Below are positions 52,121 to 63,479 of a stretch of 64,000 bases of DNA, piece by piece. Position 1 is the first letter of the stretch. Each line of letters opens with the position of its first letter. The notes under the pieces are model-generated. The model had not been told where the DNA came from, did not search any database, and saw only the letters and a program-made list of their open reading frames with translations. The stretch lies in assembly GCF_949628215.1 (NCBI RefSeq), contig NC_134281.1:9310501-9374500 (forward strand). Reading direction: 5' to 3'. Source of the stretch: Phalacrocorax aristotelis (taxonomy: Eukaryota > Chordata > Aves > Suliformes > Phalacrocoracidae). The translations under genes and the position numbers were made by a program.

Positions 52121-52145
52121 GGAACATGGCCCATAGCCATGTTCC
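52121..52145. repeat. Perfect 10-bp inverted repeat, 5-base loop
   Basis: GGAACATGGC, loop CCATA, GCCATGTTCC. The arms are exactly complementary. Intergenic; function unknown. Confidence 0.7.
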
Positions 52146-53582
52146 CCAGTGCTGGGGGTCACCTGGCGGCAGGGCCCAATGGGGATGGGAAGGACAACCT
52201 GCTGACGGGCAGCTAATGCTCACAACAGCTATACCCCTGGTCAACCCAGGTGTGTAAGCAGTCCCTCCGACACACACTGGCCATGGCTGTGGGACACCAG
52301 TCTCATCCATGGACTGCGGGGCCAAAGGCCTATAGGCCTGGTGGGGGCTTCCTCACCCGAGAAGTCTCAGAGCCCTTGGTGGATTCTGCAATGCTCTGTG
52401 TTTCATGAGGAAGAGCCTAAGCAGCTCCACTGCTCCCCAGAGCTGATGACTCGCCTGGGCTTTTCTCTAAATTGGTTTTTCAGCATAACCAACTTCAGCC
52501 CCACCCCCTCCCCCACCCCAAAATCACAAGCTAGTCTCATAATTAAATCAAATAAATAAATTATCAGCTATTTTTACAGAATTTGTGGGTGTTCTTGAAC
52601 ATTCAGGGAATACTTGGGTCGTGCATATAAGATTTTTCCTGCAATAACAAGGTCTGGATTTTCAGTTTGGGCTCGGATTGTTCAGGGGATTTTTACTGGT
52701 TCTGCTAGATCACATCTTCTGGGGTGAAACTGGCACTTTTCTTGCACCCAAGTGGCAAAGCAGCAGTTTCACCAGTCAGCCTGGGGGTCCTGCCAGGCTC
52801 TCTCCAACTCAGCCACCACCACCACGGACAAGGATGCCGCAGCCCAGTGGGTCCTGTGTGGCCTGGAGGAAGGGGGTAACGTGCTGCCGTCCGCTGTCGC
52901 CTTGGGACGTCACAGCCCGTGGAGTCCTGCTCTGCAGCGCATGAAGACATCTGGGACAACGGTTCAAACAAGGGCAAATACCAACAACATAACGTGGCAT
53001 AGCCAAAAAAGCTGGTCAACACTGAGTGAGGAGTGAGTTGCAAAAAGACGGTGGAAAGACTGGCTTTGGAAAGCTTCTTACTCTATTTAATCTTTTTTTC
53101 AATAGCAAAAGCAAGTAATTTTAAAAATGAGATGTTTTTCTATCTCATTAAGGGGAGAATAATTCAAAACATGTGGAGTTTGTCCCACTTATTTTTTTGG
53201 CCATCCTTCTTTCAAGCAGAAAAGGAAGAATAGGAACACAAAACTGAACTGGGCTTCTACCCATTTTCACTGCTTTTTGCTCCTTTTTTATGAAACGTTT
53301 TCAGTAGGAAAGTGAGAACAAGGCCATCCCCCCATTATATTCTCCTTCTCTACTTCCTCCCACCTTTTCTCCTAAATAGAAAATAAGGGGGAAAAAACCC
53401 ACAAAACCAGAAAAATTTAAAAGCTCCCACCCTTTCAAAACAAAAAGGTACAATATTTCAAAACATTAGGAAGGGACAGCTTCCAGTCTCAGCCTTCAGA
53501 AATGAAATGCAGCATTGCTCCATTACTGCAACGTGAAGAATGACTTTCCGACAATGAGGATGGAGAACAGCAGCTCACCCCT

Positions 53583-53867
53583 TCAACAATTTCTTGCTTG
53601 CCTTCCTGGCTGGGTTGGCTTCGGACATGATGTGGAGTCCACTGACTCCTTGATTGCCTCCTGGGCCAGACCAGTCTCGCACCAGGAACTAGACTTCACC
53701 CGTGATGTCTCACTCCACTCCTCACAGGCAGGCAGTGTTTTTGGGGCATAAAGCCTGGCTGGGATCGAGCTGTTAGTTACCATTCCTGTTGACAGGCAAA
53801 CTAGAATAGGCTCTGGCTCACTTTCTCCGAGCTGCGGAAGGAGGAATGAGCCGAGAAAAGAGTTCAT
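53583..53867 (-). other. Coding-like minus-strand stretch, unassigned
   Basis: A 94-codon minus-strand frame, Ser/Thr/Pro/Glu-rich (for example EEWSETSRVKSSSWCETGLA). No recognised domain. It may be chance in moderately GC-rich DNA. Confidence 0.15.
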
Positions 53868-54454
53868 TCAATTGCTTCTGTTTGGCAGCTCTGCAGGACT
53901 CTCCGCATAGACAGAAAGAGATGTGGCAAGTAAAGAGTTGCCATTTTTAGAATTACATAAGCCAGTTTGATTGCCATCGAGGCACTCTGTGCAGCTCCTG
54001 CCACTGTGCCCCGCCGGTTGCTTTGCAGCAGGGCTAGATTTCAAACAGCTTTAGGAGCAGGTCAGATACTGGCTCTTAAAATTAGACTCAGGTTAAAAAT
54101 GTCAAGGTTACCCCTGCCACAACTGACAAAGTCGACCAGCACAGCCAAGCAAGGACTCTGGGCCAGTAGCTTCTGAAATCCCACTAATGGGACTTGCTGT
54201 GGGACCCATGCAGTGCTCCAAAACCTACCTCCCCAGTAGTGTCTCATCACGGGGAAAAAAAAAAAACTAAATAAAAGAAATTAAAATTATCTGCCTATGT
54301 ATACGCAGTGATGTGTACATGAGCAGGCTGAAAAAATGGTCTGGAGGGACTCAACACCTCTGCTCCAGGCAAGGTGGCCTGGCCATGCCCTGCCCCATGC
54401 ACAGCCACAGCAGTCCCCGCTGGGTGACACAGCAGTGGGGTCACTTCACCGACC

Positions 54455-54829
54455 CTAAGGGCCCTGCAGGATGAGGGGGACTGCCCGTAGGGGCTGAGGC
54501 ATTGGTACTGCTCCTGTTACATGAGACACTATAGTTTCAAAGGAGTAAGGGGAAGCAGTCAAATGGGTAACAACCCGCTCTTCACCCCAGCCACAAACTT
54601 TGCTATCCTGATTTCCCCATTCATTGCTTGCTAATTTGTCCAAAAAGTGTCTGTCTTTGACCTCTGCAAACCAAACACCTTGGGGCCATCCCCGGGCAGT
54701 GCTCTGAGGGTATAATTGCTGCCTTGTACCAAGCCAGACCCAAACCCAGAGCAGCAGGGCCAGGGCCCGGGCAGCCCCAGCCCAGCTCTCCTCCCAGCCG
54801 CACCAGAAGCTGCTTCCCCCCACCACCAT
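54455..54829 (-). other. Coding-like minus-strand stretch, unassigned
   Basis: A 124-codon minus-strand frame. The later part (from KDRHFLDKLASNEWGNQDSK) looks protein-like and follows an acceptor-like tttgcag. It is the stretch nearest the CpG island at 55.1-56.2 kb, which could serve as a promoter for a minus-strand transcript. No family was recognised. Confidence 0.2.
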
Positions 54830-55084
54830 CCCATCCCTGGCTCACAAAAGGCAGCCCCATCCTAATTGCCTGGGCTGGTGGCTTGCCTGCTTGTCCATCA
54901 CCTTCTGGTACTAAAAAAATAAAAAGTATTTTTAAAAAGACATATAAAAAGCAAAGCAGCATAGAAATCAAAGCCACCATTTCAGAGAGATCGAAGCATA
55001 ATGCTAATAACTTTCGGCAGCTTCCACTGTGGAGTTTAAGCAGCTGCCAAGTTGAATAACTAGGAGGATCCTAAGTTATCTTCC

Positions 55085-56165
55085 AGCGGAGCAGAAATGC
55101 TCCGCGCTGAGCAGCCGGGCCGGGCCTGCGGGACCCTGCGCCCCCCGCCCGACCGGGACCCACCCGTGGGAGCCCCTCGCCCCGTGGGACTGGTTGTCGG
55201 GGGGCAAAAGGGGAACCTCCGCCGGGTTTCGATGTCAGGGGACGGGGGGGGAGCGCTCGGGACCGGGGCTGCCGGGGGCGTAGGGGAGCGGGCGATGAGA
55301 GGAGGCGTTAGGCGAGCCCGCGAGTTCCCCGCGGGGACCGGCGCGGCCCGCCCGGCCCGCCCCGCGGTCGTTCTTCTGGGGGTGGCGGGGGGCAGCGGCG
55401 CAAAAATAACCGCAGGAGCGATCGCGTCTGCCTTGCGAGAGGCTTTGCGGCGGGCGCCTTCCAGAGAAAGACCCGCAAACCGTTTCCCCCCTCCGAACGC
55501 CGGGGGTGGGATGGAGGGGGAGGGGGGTGTGGATTAAAACCCCACGGGAGAACAGCTCCCACGGGCCAGGCAGAAAGCGGCGCCGAGGCGGGATCCCGCA
55601 GCCCGCCCGACGTGCAGCCGCTCCTGCCCCCCAAAGCCGGGCTGACCCCCTCGGTCCCCCAAAGCCCCGTAGAGCCCCGCCGGTGCGGAGCTGGGGCGAA
55701 GGCAGGGCGGCGTGGCTGGGGCAGCTGGCTCAAAGTCAGTCATTTGCAATATGTTCTCCGAAACAGCAGAAGTCGAATCGATGGAGACGGCCTCCAGCTG
55801 TGCCTAAACCTGCGATTTCAATTAAAATCCTGAGCTGCGATGCCCGGGTCTTAGCCGGGGTCCCAGAGCACTGATGCACAAGGCGGGCGGTACCCCGGCT
55901 CCTCGCCGGCCCGGAGGCAGCGGCACGGCCCGGGGCCCGTACCGGGCCTCAGGCTCCGCTCCTCGTCCCCGGGAGCGCCGAGGCCTGCGGGCCCCGCTGC
56001 CCCGAGCGGGGCGGTGGGTGTGGGGCGGCGGGCCGGCAGCCCTCCCCTCGGCCAGGGAGACACAGACAGACCGACCGGCCTGGGCCAGAAAACACCCCAG
56101 CAAGGACGAGGGCAGCGAGGGAAAGCTGGCAGCGAGCGCCCGGCTCCGGCTCCGCAGCCCTCTTT
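55085..56165. promoter_or_regulatory. CpG island (distal, upstream of FEZF2)
   Basis: Very GC-rich with dense CpG, bounded by AT-rich DNA on both sides. It has no coding similarity, and its many overlapping open frames reflect high GC. It lies 2-3 kb upstream of the FEZF2 first exon and may be a regulatory island or the promoter of an unannotated transcript. Confidence 0.6.
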
Positions 56166-56179
56166 TATCCTGCCCGAAA

Positions 56180-56455
56180 TCATCTCGTTTACAGAAAATA
56201 TTTGTTTGCACTATTAGTTGGTACTGGAGTTAATTACTCAACGTGTGAGCGGGGAGTAATATGGATAAAAGCAGCCCCAGTGTTTATTGTGTGGGTGAGC
56301 TGTTGAGCGGTGCTTGAATAAACTGCAATTAGGGTTAGATAGAGATTAATTAACATGTGAGTGGCAAGGTGTAAAATAGTTCCCAACCCTCCACTCAGTA
56401 TAATCTGCGGGCGAGGAAAAGAAGTTTGTGGAGGCTAATTAAATACTTTGCTAAA
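56180..56455. promoter_or_regulatory. AT-rich homeodomain-motif block between CpG islands
   Basis: It contains TAATTA at 56231-56236 and 56436-56441 and the palindrome TTAATTAA at 56346-56353, in complex non-repetitive sequence flanked by GC-rich islands. This is the pattern of a developmental enhancer or proximal promoter element. Function is inferred. Confidence 0.4.
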
Positions 56456-57010
56456 GCCGGCGAGCCCCAGGAGCGAGCGGAGCCCAGCCGCCGCCTGCTC
56501 GCTGCCTGGCGGAGGCGCGGGCTAGGCTCGGCTCGGCTTTGCTAGGCTCAGCTCCCCGGGACTCAGCCGGGCGCTCCCACAGCCCGACCACCGGACGCGG
56601 CTTGTGCCGGTGCACGTAGCTCTCCGCGGTCCCGTCCCACCCCACCAAAATACAAAAAGGAAAAGCGGGGCGGTTTCCTCCCTCTCTTGCGCGCTGACCC
56701 GTCAGAGCAGGCGGGGAGGATGGAGCGGGCAGGGCCGGGGGGACGCCGGCACCTGATGCTGCGGCCAAAGAGGGTGCCCCAGACCCCCCCCCCATCCCGA
56801 GGCGGGGTGTCCCCCCCGGCCCCGAGCACAGCCCCCGCTCCCCTCCGCCCGCCCGGGGCCGCCGCCGCTTTAAAAGTTTGTTTCTGGAGCGTGTTGTGGT
56901 TCGCAGGTGAAAAAGCCTGTCTGCAAACAGGCGGCAGCGAGCTGCCCCGGCGGGGAGAGGAGGCGCGGCTTTGTCACCGCCGCACAAAACCCCCGAATTC
57001 CTCTAAACTT
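56456..57010. promoter_or_regulatory. CpG island (proximal upstream of FEZF2)
   Basis: Dense CpG with no supported gene. It lies about 1.5-2 kb upstream of FEZF2 exon 1. A short TA dinucleotide run follows at about 57043-57056. Confidence 0.55.
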
Positions 57011-57462
57011 TCTTAGGCGTGCTAGGGAGGCGGAAAAAAATTATATATATATATATAGGGGCCTTTCCATTGCTTGCTTTACCTCTGACCAGGCTCAATC
57101 TAAACCCTTCGCTCTTCCCCCCTCCCCCGGATAATCCTCCCCTTTATTTTAGAAACACACAAAACCAGGTTCCACGCAGCGCTATAGTGGCTACAAGTGA
57201 AAGAGAATTGAGCGCCCTGAATCGCTGGGGGGAAATTGGTTGGGCTGAATAGCCGCGGCGAGGGCCGGGCCGGCTGCTGGGGGCGCGGGGAGGTGCTGCC
57301 GCTGCCGCCGGGCCCCCCAAAACCAGGTGGGCTCGGGGCTCTCGCAATTACCGCGTCCTCGCGTCCGAGGGTTCTGCAAATCCTCCCCTCCCGCACCAAG
57401 TCGTTTTAATTAGCGAGAGGAAGGGAAGAAACCCCGGCACTCAGGCGCTATAACGTAGCGTC

Positions 57463-57465
<3 letters not shown>

Positions 57466-57498
<33 letters not shown>
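57466..57498 (+). repeat. Poly-T tract, 33 T
   Basis: An uninterrupted run of 33 T, about 0.8 kb upstream of the FEZF2 first exon, with a second T-rich cluster at about 57628-57665. Homopolymers of this length are unstable in copying and sequencing, so the exact length is uncertain. Confidence 0.85.
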
Positions 57499-57499
<1 letters not shown>

Positions 57500-57699
57500 G
57501 GTGGGGGGTGAGGGGCAGGACCAGGGCTAGAAGGGGAAAGGGGAGCAGCCCGGCTGCCCCCCAGGAGAGCGGGCACCTTTCGGGGTGACAATTCCCAAAA
57601 CTCCCGTTCGCAGCGCACGGGTGCTTTTCTTTTTTTTTTTTTTTTGCCTTTTTTTTTTCTTTTTAAAAAAAGCAGCGAAAACCCAGCCCTGGACTCGAC

Positions 57700-57910
57700 T
57701 CCCTCCGCGTTTATTTAAGGCTAATCACCAGCTACCCTGAGAGGGGAGGGGGGTGGAATTAAACTTAGTTTAATTAACATTAATACACCGTCCTAATTAA
57801 TGGGCTGGCTATTAATTTATACATGCTGGGGAGGCTCGCAGATAAGTGACAATTTATTAATTATCTTCCAGCTCGGTTGCAACGGAGCTGATTGCAGATG
57901 GGTTGCCAAA
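57700..57910. promoter_or_regulatory. Homeodomain-site cluster, candidate FEZF2 proximal enhancer
   Basis: Three TAATTA cores (57771-57776, 57794-57799, 57858-57863), an ATTAAT at 57811 and a TAATC near 57722 lie within about 150 bases of complex AT-rich sequence between GC-rich flanks, 0.4-0.6 kb upstream of exon 1. Factors of the LHX, EMX, VAX or PAX/OTX type bind such cores. The identity of the binder is not determinable here. Confidence 0.5.
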
Positions 57911-58279
57911 ATAACTCGAGCATGGTTGCGTGGTAGTTGCTTCAGCAAAAAAAAAATCTCCCCCTTCTTAAAAAAAAAAAAAAAGAAGAAGAAAAAAAAA
58001 CCCTCACGCTCACTCGGAGTGGCTCTTCTAACCCCAGCAAGAACTGGAGCACTCTTTTCCACCCAACTTGTGAATCGCACTTGCCTTCTAATTTGCCACA
58101 TGCAAAACGATTCCTCTGCTTTGCAAGTTGCTTTTTAAGAAGGGAGAGAGAGAGGAAAAAACCCAGCTCGCACACGAGCGATTTGTGCGTCTTAAACTGG
58201 AAGGAAATTGTGCGTGGAGGGAGGGGGGGTTCTCTTCCTCTCTCTGCCCCAACCCACCGCGCTCCAGCCCGGCGCCTCG

Positions 58280-58454
58280 GCTCGGGGAAGATCCATGGTG
58301 GCATCCCCATGTCATTCTGCTCGAAGTGACTTCATGTGATGTCAGCTTTAAATGTACGAGACCGTGATCTGACGCTTAGGAAGATGTTTGCTATCAAAAT
58401 GTGACTGTGGCCACACCGAGCTGCTTGGATGAGTCTCGCCGGCGCTGGGCAAAG
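58280..58454 (+). other. FEZF2: FEZF2 non-coding first exon (5' limit uncertain)
   Basis: A strong donor, gcaaag|gtaagc, ends the exon at 58454, and the matching acceptor (ttctggaatgcag) ends at 58793. FEZF2 orthologues have a non-coding exon 1. The 5' boundary is a guess: a CRE-like TGATGTCA and a TTTAAA box near 58338-58350 might mark the core promoter, in which case transcription starts near 58,375. Two upstream ATGs lie here, one opening an overlapping uORF. Confidence 0.5.
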
Positions 58455-58849
58455 GTAAGCGGTCCCAGGGCGAGCCCCGCCGTGCCCCCCGCCCCTGCCC
58501 CCCCGGCTCCCGGACCGCGGCCATCGCTGGGGCTGGGCGGCACTGGGCTGGGGGAGGTTTTCCTTTTTCTTCCTTTTTTTTTTTCTTTTTTAATACTAAC
58601 AAGGTCTAGCTTGCATGTTACTTTAGCGTGTTCCGCTTAATGAGCAGTAATCTGGTACCCTACGTGCCATTGTTCTTGGATATGTTCATTTGAATGTAAA
58701 TAGGGAGGGGGGTGCCGGTTGGGGGGGTGGGGTGGGGGGGGAGAACAAGGTGCTTATTAAATTGATTTGTCTCCTGGCTTTTCTGGAATGCAGAGCCGAG
58801 AGCGGGAGCGAGTCGCTGCTCACACCAAGTTCCCGCACGGCGGAGCGAC

Positions 58850-60824
<1,975 letters not shown>

Positions 60825-61160
60825 GAGCCCGCCGCACCACCCCACTCGGACCTGCTCCACCAGGCCAGCACTATTTATCCAAACCAGCCTTTCCTTCTCT
60901 GTCTGTTCCCCAGCGAGCTCAGCCGCCGGTAGCAAGCGATCCCGAGCCGCAGTTTGTATATAAGAGGAATCTTATTTAAGGGCGCGTTGCGCCGCCGGAG
61001 CGGGCCGGGAGGGGCCGGGCTGGCCACCCCCCGCCAGGACAGCGCTCTTTATACGTGTCTGTAAATCTCCATTTTAAATGTACGCTCGAATAAGTGAGGA
61101 ATATATATATATCTCTATATATATCTATCATGGGACAATAAACCGGCCCTTCCCAGGTGT
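60825..61160 (+). other. FEZF2: FEZF2 3' untranslated region
   Basis: A short 3'UTR of about 330 bases, containing a GC-rich centre and an (AT)n-type stretch at 61099-61128 directly before the AATAAA. The end is inferred from that signal. Confidence 0.65.
61137..61142 (+). terminator. Polyadenylation signal (FEZF2)
   Basis: AATAAA about 310 bases after the stop codon, followed by a GTGTCTCATTT-type GT-rich element within 20 bases. It is the only canonical signal near the stop. Confidence 0.75.
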
Positions 61161-61470
61161 CTCATTTCCCACCTCGGCCGCGGTCCGAGCGGGGACGGGC
61201 CGAACGCCGCTCTCCCCCGCGTAAACGCGGCTGCCGGGAGCTGCGGGAGCCGGGCCGGCGGTGGGGAGAGCCGGGCCCTGCCGCTCTGCAGCCCTCCGGG
61301 CAGCCGCGGGCACCGGAGGAAGCAAAATGGGGGCGACAGGGAAGCAGAGGGCTGCAGCTGCCCCCCGGGCCGGGCGGTGCGGGGCCCGGCGGTGCGGTGC
61401 GGGACCGGGCGGCAGCGCGAAGGGGCGGCTCGGGGGTTTTCCCATCGCCGCTCTCCGGGGTCGGTTCATT
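61160..61470. other. GC-rich, CpG-dense DNA downstream of FEZF2
   Basis: High CpG density and no coding similarity. Open frames on both strands here are products of base composition. Confidence 0.5.
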
Positions 61471-61479
61471 ACGGCGTGT

Positions 61480-61700
61480 TTAAGTCGCTCCTCAATGACT
61501 ATCTTTCCCTGCATGCAGATGAAATGATCTCACGCTTGCTTTCCGAGTAATGACCCAAATTAAGAGAGAAAACACAGACCCTTCAAACCGCATTACATTA
61601 ATCTAATCACTCCCAGCAGGCCTCAGAAACTCTTTTTGATCAGAATATGGATAATCAAGCGCTTGGATTACACTAAATATTCGCTTCTCCTGTCTTCCCC
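61480..61700. promoter_or_regulatory. TAATC/GGATTA-rich candidate enhancer downstream of FEZF2
   Basis: An AT-rich, complex block between two GC-rich regions. It contains the tandem TAATCTAATC at 61599-61608, GGATAATC at 61649-61656 and GGATTA at 61665-61670, all cores of OTX/PITX/GSC-type (K50) homeodomains. Such factors act in the anterior neural plate where FEZF2 is expressed. The role is inferred. Confidence 0.42.
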
Positions 61701-63080
61701 CCCGCCACTCCCCCGCCTCACTTTTAATATGTAAGTGTCTATTCCGGCCACGTCGTTAGGAACAATATTATTCTAACGGAGAAAGGGGATGGAGCGGGCC
61801 GTGGGTGTGCGTGCTGCTGCGGCCGGGCTCGCCAATGAAGAAAGGAACGAGCCACAAACCAAAATGCCTGGGACGGCAAGCGGGGAGTTCACCTTCCTCC
61901 GCCTAATTGAGTGGTTAAATGGCGGGAGGCGAGGAGGGGCACAGCTCACCCCGGCGTTGTGGATTTATTATTCGGCCGCGGTGCTCCGGAGTCCCCCAGG
62001 AGCCGGGGGAGGTGGTGGGCCCCGGGGTCCCGCTGGAGGGACAGGGGCGATTTCAGAATTTCTCGGGATTTGCCGGTTTTTTGTTTGTTTCTTTTTTTTT
62101 TCTTTTAGTGCCATAAGTCGCGTTTTGACGGTTTGGGTCGGGTGAGGAGCGGGAGAGAATGCCCGGTGATCTTGGCAGCCGGGAAAGACTGTGCCAGAAT
62201 TTGTTAAATGATTCTGGGAGAGTTTCAGGTTAAAAGGAAATTAAAAAAAAAAAAAAAAAGCCAGCCCGGTCGCCGCAGGTCACCGCTCTGGGGAACCTTG
62301 CGGGGAAAATCCCGTCCCCCAAGCGAAGGGGCTGCAGCTCAACCCCTTCCTTGCAGGCGGCGGCGGCTACAAACCGCCCGCCGAGCCCGGCTCTCCCGCC
62401 GCCGCGACAGACGGGGCGGGACAGCCCCCGGGCCGGGGACAGCGGGAAGCGACGCCCCGCTCCCGCCAGGACAGCGTGCGGGGGGACCCCGCGGAGGGAC
62501 GGGGTCCCGGAGGAGAGCAGCGGGGCGTGCGGGGCCGGCCCCGCCGCCAGGCCTGGGGGAAGCGGCGCTTGCTCCGCTCCTCGGGCGCCGGGAAGGGCCT
62601 GGGCCGGCGGCCGGTGCCGACAGCGGGCCGGGGGGCTGCGGGCCCCACAGCCAGCTCCCCCGGCCCTCCTGAGGGGCGAGAGCAGCGCGGAACCTGCTCC
62701 CGCGGAGGAAATTAAGAGAGCGCATTCTTTTCGTATTTTTTTAATATGGAAAGCGACGTTGTTTGCAGAGCCGTCTGTGAGAGGGGGAGCGGCATCCTCG
62801 GGGCACCCTGACGGGCCGCGCAGCCCGGTTTGGCCACCTCGCCCCTCCCGGGGGGCGGCGGGCGGCCCACCCGGGGCCAGGTGTCGCACCGGTCCCCCCC
62901 CTCCGGGGCCTCGGACGGAGCGGGATAGGGGCCACCGCAGCGCTCCCGGCCCCCCCCCCCCGGGATCTCACCCGCATCCCGGCACACACAAGCCGCAGAT
63001 CGCGGGGGAGGGGCGGCTCTGTCAGACACACACACGCCAGAGACTCCAATTATCTTCTCCCTCACAAGATGTTTCTGCTG
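61701..63080. other. GC-rich intergenic DNA with CpG island
   Basis: The CpG-dense core is at about 62,260-63,010. It contains an A17 run near 62242 and a C12 run near 62950. Large overlapping open frames on both strands (for example 62351-63127) show no family similarity and are attributed to GC content. Confidence 0.5.
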
Positions 63081-63142
63081 TCCACGACTGCTCACACTTC
63101 GGCACTCTTGCCAGCAAGCCTCAATAATAACACCAAACCGCA

Positions 63143-63200
63143 CAAAAAAAAAAACCAAACCAAAAAACAAACCACCCAACAACAAAAAACCCCACCAACC
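63143..63200 (+). repeat. A/C-only low-complexity tract
   Basis: About 58 bases made almost entirely of A and C in irregular CAAA/CCAAA/CAACA units, giving an extreme strand asymmetry next to CpG-rich DNA. Confidence 0.8.
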
Positions 63201-63479
63201 CTCTCCCGGCGCCGCAGCCGCGCACACAACAGATTGAGCGGTGCCGGTGCCTCGGGGGGGGGGTGAGGGGGTGGGGGGGTTAGAGGTGCCTCCGTGCAGG
63301 GAGCGACGTGCCAGCACCGCCGGGCTTCCCCCCTCGGCCCGTCCCGTCCCGCCGCTTCCCGGGAGCGGGCGGCACCCAGGTGCGTCCCGCCGGGCACCGG
63401 GAAGGCAACAACCCAAAGGCAGCTGCGTTGCCCTTTTCCCTGCACTCCGCTCTCCAAACGTCTGAGCAACCAGTTTGCT

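Larger units (their letters stand above)
47756..55080. other. CADPS-FEZF2 intergenic region, distal part
   Basis: No recognised gene. It holds several minus-strand open stretches with protein-like composition (listed separately at low confidence), a T16 tract near 49388, a hairpin at 52121-52145, and an AT-rich complex block at about 51,300-51,700 that might be a regulatory element. The remainder shows nothing I can name. Confidence 0.55.

Noticed and set aside
62351..63127. A 258-codon + strand frame and a 234-codon minus frame over the same DNA.
   Set aside because: Extremely GC-rich CpG island DNA; Arg/Pro/Gly/Ala-rich translations on both strands are a base-composition artefact.
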